NCBI GenBank assembly: GCA_947503765.1
Contig: CANNFA010000003.1
Coordinates: 574,726 to 638,725, forward strand
Origin: an uncultured Paracoccaceae bacterium
GTDB lineage: Bacteria; Pseudomonadota; Alphaproteobacteria; Rhodobacterales; Rhodobacteraceae
Reading direction: 5' to 3'
DNA length: 64,000 nt
Below, in pieces: positions 9,321-17,696 of this stretch. Within the stretch, counting starts at the first letter, position 1. Every line of letters begins with the position of its first letter. The position numbers and the translations under genes were made by a program. The notes beneath the pieces were generated by a model. That model did no database searches. It worked only from the letters and a program-made list of their open reading frames with translations, and was not told the origin of the DNA.

Positions 9321-9346
9321 ACCCTGCGATTTCGTAAATGCAGGGT
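9321..9346 (-). promoter_or_regulatory. hairpin covering the endolysin ribosome-binding site
   Basis: Read on the minus strand, ACCCTGC, a 12 nt loop, then GCAGGGT form a 7 bp perfect stem ending 5 nt before the endolysin ATG. The AGGG in the downstream arm is the only plausible Shine-Dalgarno sequence, so in the folded mRNA it would be hidden. It could also be read as a DNA operator dyad. Confidence 0.5.
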
Positions 9347-9365
9347 CAGTATTTCCGAAATCCGG

Positions 9366-9833
9366 TTAAGAAGGCGGAACCGATGCGTTCGGATCCTTGT
9401 AGACGCCCTGATCCTTCAACGCGTCCATCACCTCTTTTGGCATATACGTCTCGTCGTGTTTGGCAAGTATTTCAGTGGCTTCGAACACGCCGTTCACGTA
9501 GCTGCCGGTGCCGATCATGCCCTGTCCCTCCTCGAACAGGTCCGGCAGCACGCCCTTGTAGGCCACCGGGATCGACGCGCCGCCATCGGTGACGCTGAAG
9601 GTGATCGTCTCGCCCCGCCCGCGGGTCAGCGTGCCGCCCTCGACCAGCCCGCCAAGGCGGAACACCTCGTTCGGGGCGGGCGGTTCTTCCGCCACCTGGC
9701 TGGGCGCGCGGAAAAAGTTGATGCCGTCGCGCATCGCATAGCCGATCATCGCCGTCGACAGCATCAGCGCCACGGCGGCAACGACGATCACCTGCACGCG
9801 GCGGCGTTTCCTGAGATTTTTCAAGCCTGCCAT
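9366..9833 (-). CDS. ccmE: cytochrome c maturation protein CcmE (heme chaperone)
   Basis: Periplasmic membrane-anchored chaperone that binds heme covalently and hands it to CcmF. The 155 aa protein has a basic N-terminus, one membrane helix (VQVIVVAAVALMLSTAMIGY), the OB-fold domain, and the KHDETYMP motif with heme-binding His126. Of two in-frame starts, the ATG at 9833 is preferred because AGGAG lies 6 nt upstream. It follows argC by 100 bp on the same strand. Confidence 0.96.
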   Translation of the reverse strand: MAGLKNLRKRRRVQVIVVAAVALMLSTAMIGYAMRDGINFFRAPSQVAEEPPAPNEVFRLGGLVEGGTLTRGRGETITFSVTDGGASIPVAYKGVLPDLFEEGQGMIGTGSYVNGVFEATEILAKHDETYMPKEVMDALKDQGVYKDPNASVPPS

Positions 9834-9933
9834 GGCCCACTCCTGCAAACCGGCGCCATCATATCAGCTTTTTCGCCCGGCGCCCGCTTTGTTGCAGCAC
9901 AACATCCTGCGCGATTTCGCCACGGGCGCGCCA

Positions 9934-10962
9934 TCACGGATAGACCGGCGCCAGCATCAGGCCCGCGGTCTCGTCCTCACCCAGCATCAGGTTGGCATTC
10001 TGGATCGCCTGCCCGGCCGAGCCCTTGGCCAGGTTGTCCAGCGCCGCGATCACGATCGCGCGGCCCGGCCGCCGGTCGCCGGTGACACCGATATGGCACA
10101 TGTTCGACGCGCGCACATCCTTCATCGCCGGCGCCTCGCCCATCGGCAGGACATGCACGAACGACTCGCCGTCATAGGCCGCCGCAAGCGCGCCGTGCAC
10201 CGCGTCCGCGTCCCCCTTGACATAGGCGGTCAGCAGAATGCCGCGCGTCGCCGGGATCAGGTGCGGGGTGAACTGGATCTCGACCTTCCGGCCGGCGACC
10301 CTGCTGAATTCCTGATCAAATTCCCCCAGATGCCGGTGCGTTCCGCCCAGTGCGTAACCCTTTGCGTTCTCGAACAATTCGGCGAACAGCAGATGCTCCT
10401 TGAGCGACCGGCCCGCGCCCGAGGCGGCGGCCTTGAGGTCCACCACGATGTCGTCGAGGTCGATCACCGCCGCCGCGATCAGCGGGCGCAGCGCGAATTG
10501 CCCGGTCGCCGCGTTGCAGCCTGTTCCCGCGACCAGCCGCGCGGTTCGGATCTCGTCGCGGTAGAATTCCGTCAGCCCGTAGACGGCCTGTTTCTGCAAT
10601 TCCGGCGCGGCATGGGGTTTTCCGTACCATTTCTCATATTCCGCAGGGTCGCGCAGGCGAAAGTCGGCGGACAGGTCGACGACTTTAACATCGTCGGGCA
10701 AGTCCTTGATAACGGATTGAGACGTCGCATGAGGCAAGGCGCAGAAACACAGGTCGATATTCGAGAAATCCAATTCGCCGATCGTGGTCAGCCGCGGCAG
10801 GTCCAGGTGCCGCAGATGCGGGTAGACCTCTGCCATCGTCAGGCCCGCCTTCCGCTCGCCGGTCAGCGCGGCGATGCGCATCGACGGATGCGTGGCGATC
10901 AGCCGGACAAGCTCCGCGCCGGTATAGCCCGATGCACCAAGAATCGCGATATTGTGTGTCAT
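9934..10962 (-). CDS. argC: N-acetyl-gamma-glutamyl-phosphate reductase
   Basis: NADPH-dependent reduction of N-acetylglutamyl phosphate, third step of arginine synthesis. The 342 aa protein begins with the dinucleotide-binding motif [13 protein letters not shown] and has the family sequence [10 protein letters not shown] with the conserved His region. The catalytic Cys149 sits in GTGCNAATG instead of the common GCYPT context; the Cys itself is present. It heads the argC-ccmE run on the minus strand and is 45 bp from murI. Confidence 0.95.
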   Translation of the reverse strand: MTHNIAILGASGYTGAELVRLIATHPSMRIAALTGERKAGLTMAEVYPHLRHLDLPRLTTIGELDFSNIDLCFCALPHATSQSVIKDLPDDVKVVDLSADFRLRDPAEYEKWYGKPHAAPELQKQAVYGLTEFYRDEIRTARLVAGTGCNAATGQFALRPLIAAAVIDLDDIVVDLKAAASGAGRSLKEHLLFAELFENAKGYALGGTHRHLGEFDQEFSRVAGRKVEIQFTPHLIPATRGILLTAYVKGDADAVHGALAAAYDGESFVHVLPMGEAPAMKDVRASNMCHIGVTGDRRPGRAIVIAALDNLAKGSAGQAIQNANLMLGEDETAGLMLAPVYP

Positions 10963-11007
10963 TGCCCGAATCCTGCAATAAGGGTGTTCATCTATCCTGA
11001 ATCCCGA

Positions 11008-11820
11008 TCAAGCTTGAACGAATGCGATTTTCCGGCGTAGGAATCGGGTCGCCTGATCGGACACGCGGCGCGAATCGCCCGTGGTCAGGAACGCCGTCTC
11101 GCCGCTCGCGCCGGCCATTTCGGGGCGCCGGCCCAGGTAATCGGCAAGACTTGCCGCCACCAGGTCGGGCTGGGAATAGACGTCCACTTTCGGGCCCAAA
11201 GCGGCGCGGAACACGTCCTCGACCAGCGGGTAATGGGTGCAGCCCAGTACCGCCGCGTCCGGCTCGGGCATCTTGCGCAGCAGCGCGTCGACATGGCTGC
11301 GCACCAGCGCCTCGGCCAGGATCATGTCGCCTTCCTCGATCGCGTCGACGACCCCGCCGCAGCTCTGCCCCTCGACATCCACGCCGATCGCGCGGAACGC
11401 CAGTTCGCGCTGGAACGCGCGGCTGCGCACCGTGGCCGGGGTGGCGAACAGCGCGACATGTTTCGCCCGGACCTCGCGCGGGGGCGAATTGTCGCCCCAT
11501 TGCCGCTCGGTCAGCGATTCGATCAGCGGCACGAAGACGCCCAGCACACGCTTGCCCGGCGGCACCCAGCTTTCCTGCATCCGCCGCAATGCCGCCGCGC
11601 TGGCCGTGTTGCAGGCCAGGATCACCAGGTCGCAGCCCGCATCGAACAGCCGCTCGACGCCGCGCGTCGTCAACGCATAGATGTCGTCCGAATCGCGGAC
11701 CCCGTAAGGCGCGTTCGCATTGTCCCCGTAATAGACGAAGGGCACGTCCGGCAGCGCCCGCGTCACCGCATCCAGCACGGTCAGCCCGCCCAGCCCGGAA
11801 TCGAATACGCCAACGGCCAT
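11008..11820 (-). CDS. murI: glutamate racemase
   Basis: Makes D-glutamate for peptidoglycan. Begins [16 protein letters not shown] and has both catalytic cysteines in their motifs, ILACNTAS (Cys70) and LGCTHYPL. The product is 270 aa. A TTG at 11829 would add three residues, but AGGA touches that codon; the same AGGA is 9 nt from the ATG at 11820, which is therefore chosen. Confidence 0.94.
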   Translation of the reverse strand: MAVGVFDSGLGGLTVLDAVTRALPDVPFVYYGDNANAPYGVRDSDDIYALTTRGVERLFDAGCDLVILACNTASAAALRRMQESWVPPGKRVLGVFVPLIESLTERQWGDNSPPREVRAKHVALFATPATVRSRAFQRELAFRAIGVDVEGQSCGGVVDAIEEGDMILAEALVRSHVDALLRKMPEPDAAVLGCTHYPLVEDVFRAALGPKVDVYSQPDLVAASLADYLGRRPEMAGASGETAFLTTGDSRRVSDQATRFLRRKIAFVQA

Positions 11821-11930
11821 GTCTGCCAATCCTGTTCCCGCCTGTCCCGGCGCGGCGGCCGGGGCGCTTGATGGGCATAGCCCTTACGGCGCGGCGCGGC
11901 GAAAATCCATCGTCGATTTCGCGTCCACGT

Positions 11931-14900
11931 CTATTCGGCGGCCTGGGCCAGGCTGTCCGGCCCCGCCGCCAACGCCGCGCGCAGGGCCAAGCGCCGCGCC
12001 GCGGCTCTGTCGGCATTCGCCTGCTTGACCGGACCGAAGCCCCGGATGTCCAGCGGCAGTTCCGCCAGCGCCAGCGCCGTATCGGGGCAATCCGCGCCAT
12101 GGGTTTCGATCAGGTCCAAGTCCGCCTCGTAGTCGCGGATCAGCGCCCGCTCCATGCGCCGCTCGGCGGTATGGCCGAACGGGTCGAACGGGGTGCCGCG
12201 CAGCCGCTTCATCCGTGCAAGCAGCGCAAAAAGCCGCCGCGCAGCGGGGCCGAAGCGCCGCTTTGCCGGGCGCCCGTCCGCGTTCTTCCGGGCCAGGATT
12301 GGCGGCGACAGGTGGTAGTTTACCGTAAAATCACCGTCAAACACCTGCTGCGCCTGCGCCTCTGTGTCCAGCAGCAGACGCGCGACCTCATATTCGTCCT
12401 TGTAGGCAAGAACCTTGTGATAGCCCCTGGCCACCGTGTCCTTCAGCGCGGGATCCTTGAACCGCGCCACCGCGCGCCTGTATTTCCGTGCCAGCCGCGC
12501 CGATTGATAGGCCGTCAGATGCGCCGCGCGATAGGCGATCCGGTCCTCTGGCGTCGCAGGCATGTCGGGCGCATCCGCGCGGCCGGCGCGTGCCGCCTCG
12601 TCCGGGTTGACCGCCGCCCAGCGCCCGATCTCGAAGGCACGCTGGTTCGCCTCGACCGCCGCGCCGTTCAGCGCGATGGCCTGCCGGATCGCGGCGCGCG
12701 AGACCGGCACCAACCCCTTCTGCCACGCCGCGCCGAACACGATCATGTTGGAATAGATCGTGTCGCCCATCGCGGCCCGCGCCAGTTCGACCCCGTCCAG
12801 AAGCGTCAGGCGGTCCCCGATCCTCGCTTCAAGAGATTGCGCCAGATGACTGGTGGGTATGCGAAATTTCGGATCGCGGGTGAAGTCGCCTGTCACGATC
12901 TCGTGGCTGTTGACGACGGCCGCGGTGCGCCCCGTGCGCAGCAGGCCGAGCGTCGCCGCCCCCGCGCTTACCACCAGATCGCCACCGATCAGCGCGTCTG
13001 CCTCGCCGGGCGCCACGCGGATCGCGCTGATCGCGTCCGGGGTCTCGGCCAGGCGGCAATGGATGTGCACCGCGCCGCCCTTCTGCGCCAGACCGGCCAT
13101 TTCCATCATCGCCGCGCCCTTGCCGTCGAGATGCGCGGCCATGGCCAGGACCGCGCCCAGGGTCACGACGCCGGTGCCGCCGATGCCCGTGATGACCAGG
13201 TTGTGCGTGCCCGTGATCCGCGCGATTCGCGGCTCCGGCTGGGGGCCGATGTCGAGCGTCACGCGCGCCTGTTTGCGCGGCACGGCGCCGTCCAGCGTGA
13301 CAAAGGATGGACAGAACCCCTTGAGACAGGAGAAATCCTTGTTGCACGCCGACTGGTCGATGGCGCGCTTGCGCCCAAGCTCCGTCTCGGCGGGAACGAT
13401 GGCGACACAGTTCGACTGCACGCCGCAATCGCCGCATCCCTCGCAGATGTCGGGGTTGATGAAGATCCGTCGGTCAGGGTCGGGAAAGGTGCCGCGCTTG
13501 CGGCGACGGCGCTTTTCGGCGGCACAGGTCTGAACATAAAGAATGACCGATACGCCTATGTAATGTCGAAATTTATCCTGAACTTGCGGCAATTCGTCCC
13601 GGTGGTGCACCGCTACGCCATCCGGCAGGGATGCCGGCGAGACCCCCTCGGCCCCGTCATGCACCACGGCGACATTGCGCACGCCCATGGCGACCAGTTC
13701 GGCCGCGATGCGCGCCGGGCTCAGGCCGCCATCGTTGGCCTGCCCGCCGGTCATCGCCACCGCGTCGTTGAACAGGATCTTGTAGGTGATGTTGGTGCCG
13801 GCAGCGAGCGCGAAGCGGATCGCCTGCACGCCCGAATGGTTGTAGGTGCCGTCGCCGATATTCTGGAACACGTGTGCGCGGGTCGAAAACGGCGCCTCGC
13901 CGATCCAGTTCGCCCCCTCCGCGCCCATATGGGTGAAGCCGGAGGTCTCCCGGTCCATCCACTGCGCCATGAAGTGACAGCCGATCCCGGCATAGGCGCG
14001 GCTGCCCTCGGGGACGCGGGTGGAGGTGTTGTGCGGACAGCCGGCGCAGAAATACGGAAGCCGTGCGGCGATTGGCGCCTCAGCACTATCTTGCGCTGTC
14101 TTCTCAATCGCTTGCAACGCACTTCTCATGCGGTCCGTATCGCGCCCCTCGGCGATCAGAAGGGCGCCGATCCGCCGTGCGATCATCACCGGGTCGAGCG
14201 CGTGATGCGACGGGAACAGCGTTTCGGCGGGCGCGCCATCATGGCCGCCATGTTCCGCGCCATAGACCCGGCAGCGGTGCCGGTCGTGATACAGGGCCTG
14301 CTTGATCTGCCCCTCGATCAGCTTGCGCTTTTCCTCGACCACCACGATCAGGTTCAGCCCCTCGGACCAGCTGCGCAGCCCCGCGATGTCCAGCGGCCAG
14401 GTCTGCCCGATCTTGTAGGCGGTGATGCCCAGCCGCGCCGCCTCTGGCGCGTCGATGCCCAGCAGCGACAGCGCGTGCACAAGGTCGAGCCAGTTCTTGC
14501 CGGCCGCGACAAACCCGATTTCCGCGCCCGGTTTTCCCAGCAGGCGGCGGTCGATTTCATTCGCATTTGCAAAGGCTTCGGCGGCGGCCTTCTTCTGGTC
14601 GAACAGACGCGCCTCCTGCGCGGTCCAGTGGTCCCCCAGGCGGATGTTCAGCCCGCCCTCGGGCAGCACGATGCCCGGCCGGCGCAGGATCATCCGGTCC
14701 GGCCGTCCGTCGACCACCGCCGTCACCTCCACCGTGTCCTTCATCAGTTTCAGGCCGGCCCAGACCCCGGCAAAGCGCGAGAGGGCATAGCCGTACACGC
14801 CGAAATCGAGGATTTCCTGCACTCCGGCGGGCGACAGCACCGGCATCCCGGCATCGACCATCGCCCAGTCCGACTGGTGGCACACGGTCGAGCTTTCGCC

Positions 14901-15344
14901 GGTGTGATCGTCGCCCATCGCCATCAGCACGCCGCCATGCGGGCTGGTCCCGGCCATGTTGGCATGGCGCATCGCGTCGCCCGATCGGTCGATGCCCGGC
15001 CCCTTGCCGTAGAACAGGCCGAACACGCCGTCATGCCGGCCCTCGCCGCGCAGTTCGGCCTGCTGCGTGCCCCAGAGCGCGGTGACCGCCAGATCCTCGT
15101 TCAAACCGGGCTGAAACCGCACATCGGCCGCGGCCAGCGCCTTTTCGGCCTGGTTCATCGCCATGTCGACCGCGCCCAGAGGCGAGCCGCGATAGCCGGT
15201 GACATAGCCCGCCGTGTTCAGCCCGGCGGCCCGATCGCGCGCCTTCTGGATCAGCATCAGGCGGACCAGCGCCTGGGTGCCGTTCAGAAGAACCGTCCGC
15301 TTTTCAAGGTCATGGCGATCCGCCAGCGTCACGTCCTGCCGCAT
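11931..15344 (-). CDS. indolepyruvate ferredoxin oxidoreductase, fused alpha-beta form
   Basis: Oxidatively decarboxylates aryl pyruvates such as indolepyruvate to acyl-CoA using thiamine diphosphate and iron-sulfur clusters. The 1137 aa single chain joins the IorA and IorB functions. Visible parts: pyruvate-binding N-terminal domain (GYRGSPLGAVD), TPP site (NIGDGTYNHSG with NDAVAMTGGQ), a ferredoxin-like cluster motif (CEGCGDCGVQSNC), and a C-terminal gamma-type domain (GIGGTGVVTLGAV). The ATG at 15344 is chosen over an upstream start because GGAGG lies 8 nt before it. Divergent from a LysR gene, which probably controls it. Confidence 0.93.
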   Translation of the reverse strand: MRQDVTLADRHDLEKRTVLLNGTQALVRLMLIQKARDRAAGLNTAGYVTGYRGSPLGAVDMAMNQAEKALAAADVRFQPGLNEDLAVTALWGTQQAELRGEGRHDGVFGLFYGKGPGIDRSGDAMRHANMAGTSPHGGVLMAMGDDHTGESSTVCHQSDWAMVDAGMPVLSPAGVQEILDFGVYGYALSRFAGVWAGLKLMKDTVEVTAVVDGRPDRMILRRPGIVLPEGGLNIRLGDHWTAQEARLFDQKKAAAEAFANANEIDRRLLGKPGAEIGFVAAGKNWLDLVHALSLLGIDAPEAARLGITAYKIGQTWPLDIAGLRSWSEGLNLIVVVEEKRKLIEGQIKQALYHDRHRCRVYGAEHGGHDGAPAETLFPSHHALDPVMIARRIGALLIAEGRDTDRMRSALQAIEKTAQDSAEAPIAARLPYFCAGCPHNTSTRVPEGSRAYAGIGCHFMAQWMDRETSGFTHMGAEGANWIGEAPFSTRAHVFQNIGDGTYNHSGVQAIRFALAAGTNITYKILFNDAVAMTGGQANDGGLSPARIAAELVAMGVRNVAVVHDGAEGVSPASLPDGVAVHHRDELPQVQDKFRHYIGVSVILYVQTCAAEKRRRRKRGTFPDPDRRIFINPDICEGCGDCGVQSNCVAIVPAETELGRKRAIDQSACNKDFSCLKGFCPSFVTLDGAVPRKQARVTLDIGPQPEPRIARITGTHNLVITGIGGTGVVTLGAVLAMAAHLDGKGAAMMEMAGLAQKGGAVHIHCRLAETPDAISAIRVAPGEADALIGGDLVVSAGAATLGLLRTGRTAAVVNSHEIVTGDFTRDPKFRIPTSHLAQSLEARIGDRLTLLDGVELARAAMGDTIYSNMIVFGAAWQKGLVPVSRAAIRQAIALNGAAVEANQRAFEIGRWAAVNPDEAARAGRADAPDMPATPEDRIAYRAAHLTAYQSARLARKYRRAVARFKDPALKDTVARGYHKVLAYKDEYEVARLLLDTEAQAQQVFDGDFTVNYHLSPPILARKNADGRPAKRRFGPAARRLFALLARMKRLRGTPFDPFGHTAERRMERALIRDYEADLDLIETHGADCPDTALALAELPLDIRGFGPVKQANADRAAARRLALRAALAAGPDSLAQAAE

Positions 15345-15382
15345 GCCCGGCACCTCCACTCTGACTGGCCCAGTGCCCATTA

Positions 15383-15403
15383 TAGGTCATATGCCTTGAC
15401 CTA
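15383..15403. promoter_or_regulatory. inverted repeat in the ior-lysR divergent promoter region
   Basis: TAGGTCA and TGACCTA form a perfect 7 bp inverted repeat separated by 7 bp, 39 bp upstream of the oxidoreductase start and 90 bp upstream of the LysR start. The AT-rich 148 bp gap around it holds both promoters. It is the best candidate operator for the adjacent LysR protein, though a regulator of another family is possible. Confidence 0.5.
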
Positions 15404-15492
15404 CAAAAAGAAATTACCAGTTGCGACACGATAGGGGTTAAGCCTAACGACACGGTAAGAAAACAGCACCAAAGCACTTTGATCGGGAATTC

Positions 15493-16407
15493 ATGGCCGG
15501 AATGGATTGGGACAAGCTCAGAATATTTCACGCGGTGGCGGATGCCGGGTCGCTGACCCATGCCGGCGAGGTGCTGCATCTCAGCCAGTCGGCGGTGTCG
15601 CGTCAGATCCGGGCGCTTGAGGAAAGCCTCAACGCCACGCTGTTCCACCGCCATGCGCGCGGGCTGATTCTCACCGAGCAGGGCGAGCTTCTGTTCGATG
15701 CGACCTCGGCGATGATCCGGCGTCTGGACACCGCCGAGGCGCGGATCCGCGACAGCAAGGACGAGGTGTTCGGCGAATTGCGCGTGACCTCGACCACCGG
15801 CTTCGGCTCGCTCTGGCTGGCGCCGCGGCTGACCAAGCTCTATGCCAAGTACCCGGACCTCAAGATCGACCTCAACCTGGAGGAGCGGGTGCTCGACCTG
15901 CCGATGCGCGAGGCCGACATCGCCATCCGCATGAAGGAGCCGAGCCAGGCCGACCTGATCCGCCGGCGGCTGATGACGGTGCGCATGGGGCTTTATGCCT
16001 CGCGCCGCTACCTCGAAGCGGCCGGCACACCGCAAAGCGTGCTGGACATCTCGCAGCACCGGCTGATCTGCCAGAATCCCGCCGCCCACCAGGTCGCGGC
16101 GGGCGCATCGCTGCTCGAAGATCTGCTGACCAACGACGTGCGCTCGCTGCTGACGGTCAACAACTACTTCGGCGTGTTGCAGGGCGTGCTGAATCACCTT
16201 GGGATCGGTGTGCTGCCCGATTACCTGATCCAGGAATATCCCGACATGTTGCGCGTTCTGCCCGAGGTCGAGTCGAACGAAGTGCCGGTTTTCCTCGCAT
16301 ACCCGGAAGAATTGAGGAATTCCAAGCGCATAGCCGCATTCCGCGATTTCATGACCGAGGAAATCACCGCCTATCGCAAGCACCGCACCGAGGAACCGGT
16401 CGCCTGA
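15493..16407 (+). CDS. LysR family transcriptional regulator
   Basis: A 304 aa LysR-type regulator. The N-terminal winged helix-turn-helix is clear (AGSLTHAGEVLHLSQSAVSRQIRALE, written in two parts: AGSLTHAGEVLH and LSQSAVSRQIRALE), followed by a periplasmic-binding-protein-like effector domain (FGELRVTSTTGFGSLWLAP onward). The start could be 15493 or the ATG nine bases later (MDWDKLRIFH). Divergent orientation from the indolepyruvate oxidoreductase suggests that gene is a target; effector unknown. Confidence 0.93.
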   Translation: MAGMDWDKLRIFHAVADAGSLTHAGEVLHLSQSAVSRQIRALEESLNATLFHRHARGLILTEQGELLFDATSAMIRRLDTAEARIRDSKDEVFGELRVTSTTGFGSLWLAPRLTKLYAKYPDLKIDLNLEERVLDLPMREADIAIRMKEPSQADLIRRRLMTVRMGLYASRRYLEAAGTPQSVLDISQHRLICQNPAAHQVAAGASLLEDLLTNDVRSLLTVNNYFGVLQGVLNHLGIGVLPDYLIQEYPDMLRVLPEVESNEVPVFLAYPEELRNSKRIAAFRDFMTEEITAYRKHRTEEPVA

Positions 16408-16502
16408 CCTTGTGACAGTTATGCACCTTGTGCATGGCCGCTTTGCACACAAGCACGTTTATTGGGCTTGATCGGGGCGCAGTTCGGGCATAATTCGGCG
16501 TT

Positions 16503-16587
16503 GAAGGCACGGTGGTTCGGGTTTTCCCGCATCGTGTTCTTTACCTCCCTGTTGGACTTGGCCGGGCTTCTAGCCCGGCCTTTTTTT
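16503..16587 (+). ncRNA. candidate small RNA with an anti-Shine-Dalgarno loop
   Basis: No coding frame is credible between the LysR gene and 16795. A promoter-like pair TTGATC (16468-16473) and TAATTC (16491-16496) with 17 bp spacing would start RNA near 16503. The predicted 85 nt RNA has a 5' hairpin (16508-16536: CACGGTG pairing with CATCGTG, plus CGGG with CCCG), an unpaired linker with CCTCCC (16544-16549), and a rho-independent terminator. This is the classic plan of an sRNA that pairs with ribosome-binding sites. The remainder of the 387 bp gap shows nothing else. Function and expression are untested. Confidence 0.45.
16560..16587 (+). terminator. rho-independent terminator
   Basis: GGCCGGGCT and AGCCCGGCC form a perfect 9 bp stem with a TCT loop, followed by seven T residues. 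It could end either the LysR transcript or the candidate small RNA just upstream. Confidence 0.8.
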
Positions 16588-16794
16588 GTCGCGCAGCCGG
16601 CCCGGCTTCACGCCGCTTCCGATGCAACCCCCCGTCTTCGAAATCCGCGAAATCATGCTGATCCGGCACCCCGGATCCGGCATCGATTTGCCGGAATGCC
16701 GCGCCGGGGTTGCGATCGCGCCCAGTAAAAACAGATGCCCTGCACCGGGCGGCGCAATCGGCGCGGCCCGAACGGACAGACAAGGAGGCACTTC

Positions 16795-17169
16795 ATGCAA
16801 TCCACCAGGACGATCCTGTGCAGCACGGCGCTCGCGACCTTACTGGCCGGCACGGCCATGGCGCAGAATGTCGAGGACACGGTGCAGGAACCGGGGCCGA
16901 CACCCGGCGACATGACCGCCGAAACGGCCGCCGAGACCGAGACGGTGATGTCCGCCGATGCGGAGCCGATCGGCACCGTAAAATCAGTGCAAAAGCTGGA
17001 AAACGGCCAGACGGCCGTGCTGATCGTTCTCGATGACAGCCTTGGCCTGCCGGTCGATCAGGTCCGCGTCGCGGCCGAGGCCGATCCGGGCGGCGACTAT
17101 GCGCTCGCCATGTCTCGGGCAGAGTTCATCGGCGCGGTCAAGGCCCAGCTTCAGGCGCAGGGCGGCTGA
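16795..17169 (+). CDS. exported hypothetical protein
   Basis: A 124 aa protein with a clear signal peptide (STRTILCSTALATLLAGTAM, cleavage after AMA) and a strong AAGGAGG ribosome site 6 bases before the ATG. The mature part is acidic at first (DMTAETAAETETVM), then has a compact region (PIGTVKSVQKLENGQTAVL and VLDDSLGLPVDQVRV) that loosely resembles a PRC-barrel-like fold. I do not recognise a function. It is followed by another small exported protein gene. Confidence 0.75.
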   Translation: MQSTRTILCSTALATLLAGTAMAQNVEDTVQEPGPTPGDMTAETAAETETVMSADAEPIGTVKSVQKLENGQTAVLIVLDDSLGLPVDQVRVAAEADPGGDYALAMSRAEFIGAVKAQLQAQGG

Positions 17170-17276
17170 TCCGGCGCCGTTAACCGAATATTTCGGGTGA
17201 CATACTACACCCGGCCTGCGTGCCCCGTGCAAACCCGGCGGGGCGCGCAACCATTTCCCTTGGAACGGAGGTCAGA

Positions 17277-17531
17277 ATGACCACGAAGACATATCTCGCA
17301 TCCGCCGCCCTCGCCGCGCTGGTCGCAACCGGCGCGCAGGCCGTCGGCGTCAGCACGGAAACCGGCGCAAGCGGCGATCCCGCCTCGCTGCTGCCCGATA
17401 CGGCCGGCGTCTACCACGCCGCCACCGCCAGTGCCGGAAGCGCGGCGATCGACGGGGCCGTGCTGCGCCCGAAAACGGTCGATACCGCCGCAACGGCCAG
17501 CCCGAGCGAGGCGCAGTGGCGCACCAACTGA
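17277..17531 (+). CDS. small exported hypothetical protein
   Basis: An 84 aa protein beginning MTTKTYLASAALAALVATG with a signal peptide ending near AQA, preceded by GGAGG. The mature part is about 60 residues, rich in Ala, Ser and Thr, without cysteines or a recognised domain. It lies between the previous exported protein and purL. Function unknown. Confidence 0.6.
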   Translation: MTTKTYLASAALAALVATGAQAVGVSTETGASGDPASLLPDTAGVYHAATASAGSAAIDGAVLRPKTVDTAATASPSEAQWRTN

Positions 17532-17696
17532 CACGGCACGCCCAGGCGAAACGCATGCCCTGACGGGGCCAGGCGGCAGGCAGGCGGCACGATCCGTGCG
17601 CTGTCGCCCGGCCCCGCCCTGCAAACACGCCCGCGCCTTCCGTTTCCGCCCCGCCTGCCCTAAAAGCCCCGCACACGGACACAAGCGGGGGATTCC

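Noticed and set aside
11821..11829. TTG start giving a murI protein three residues longer
   Set aside because: The AGGA ribosome site touches the TTG but is ideally spaced for the ATG at 11820.
11022..15434. A 1470-codon plus-strand open frame opposite the indolepyruvate oxidoreductase and murI genes
   Set aside because: It is antisense to two recognisable genes and its translation is Arg/His/Pro-rich with no domain; long antisense frames are expected in high-GC DNA.
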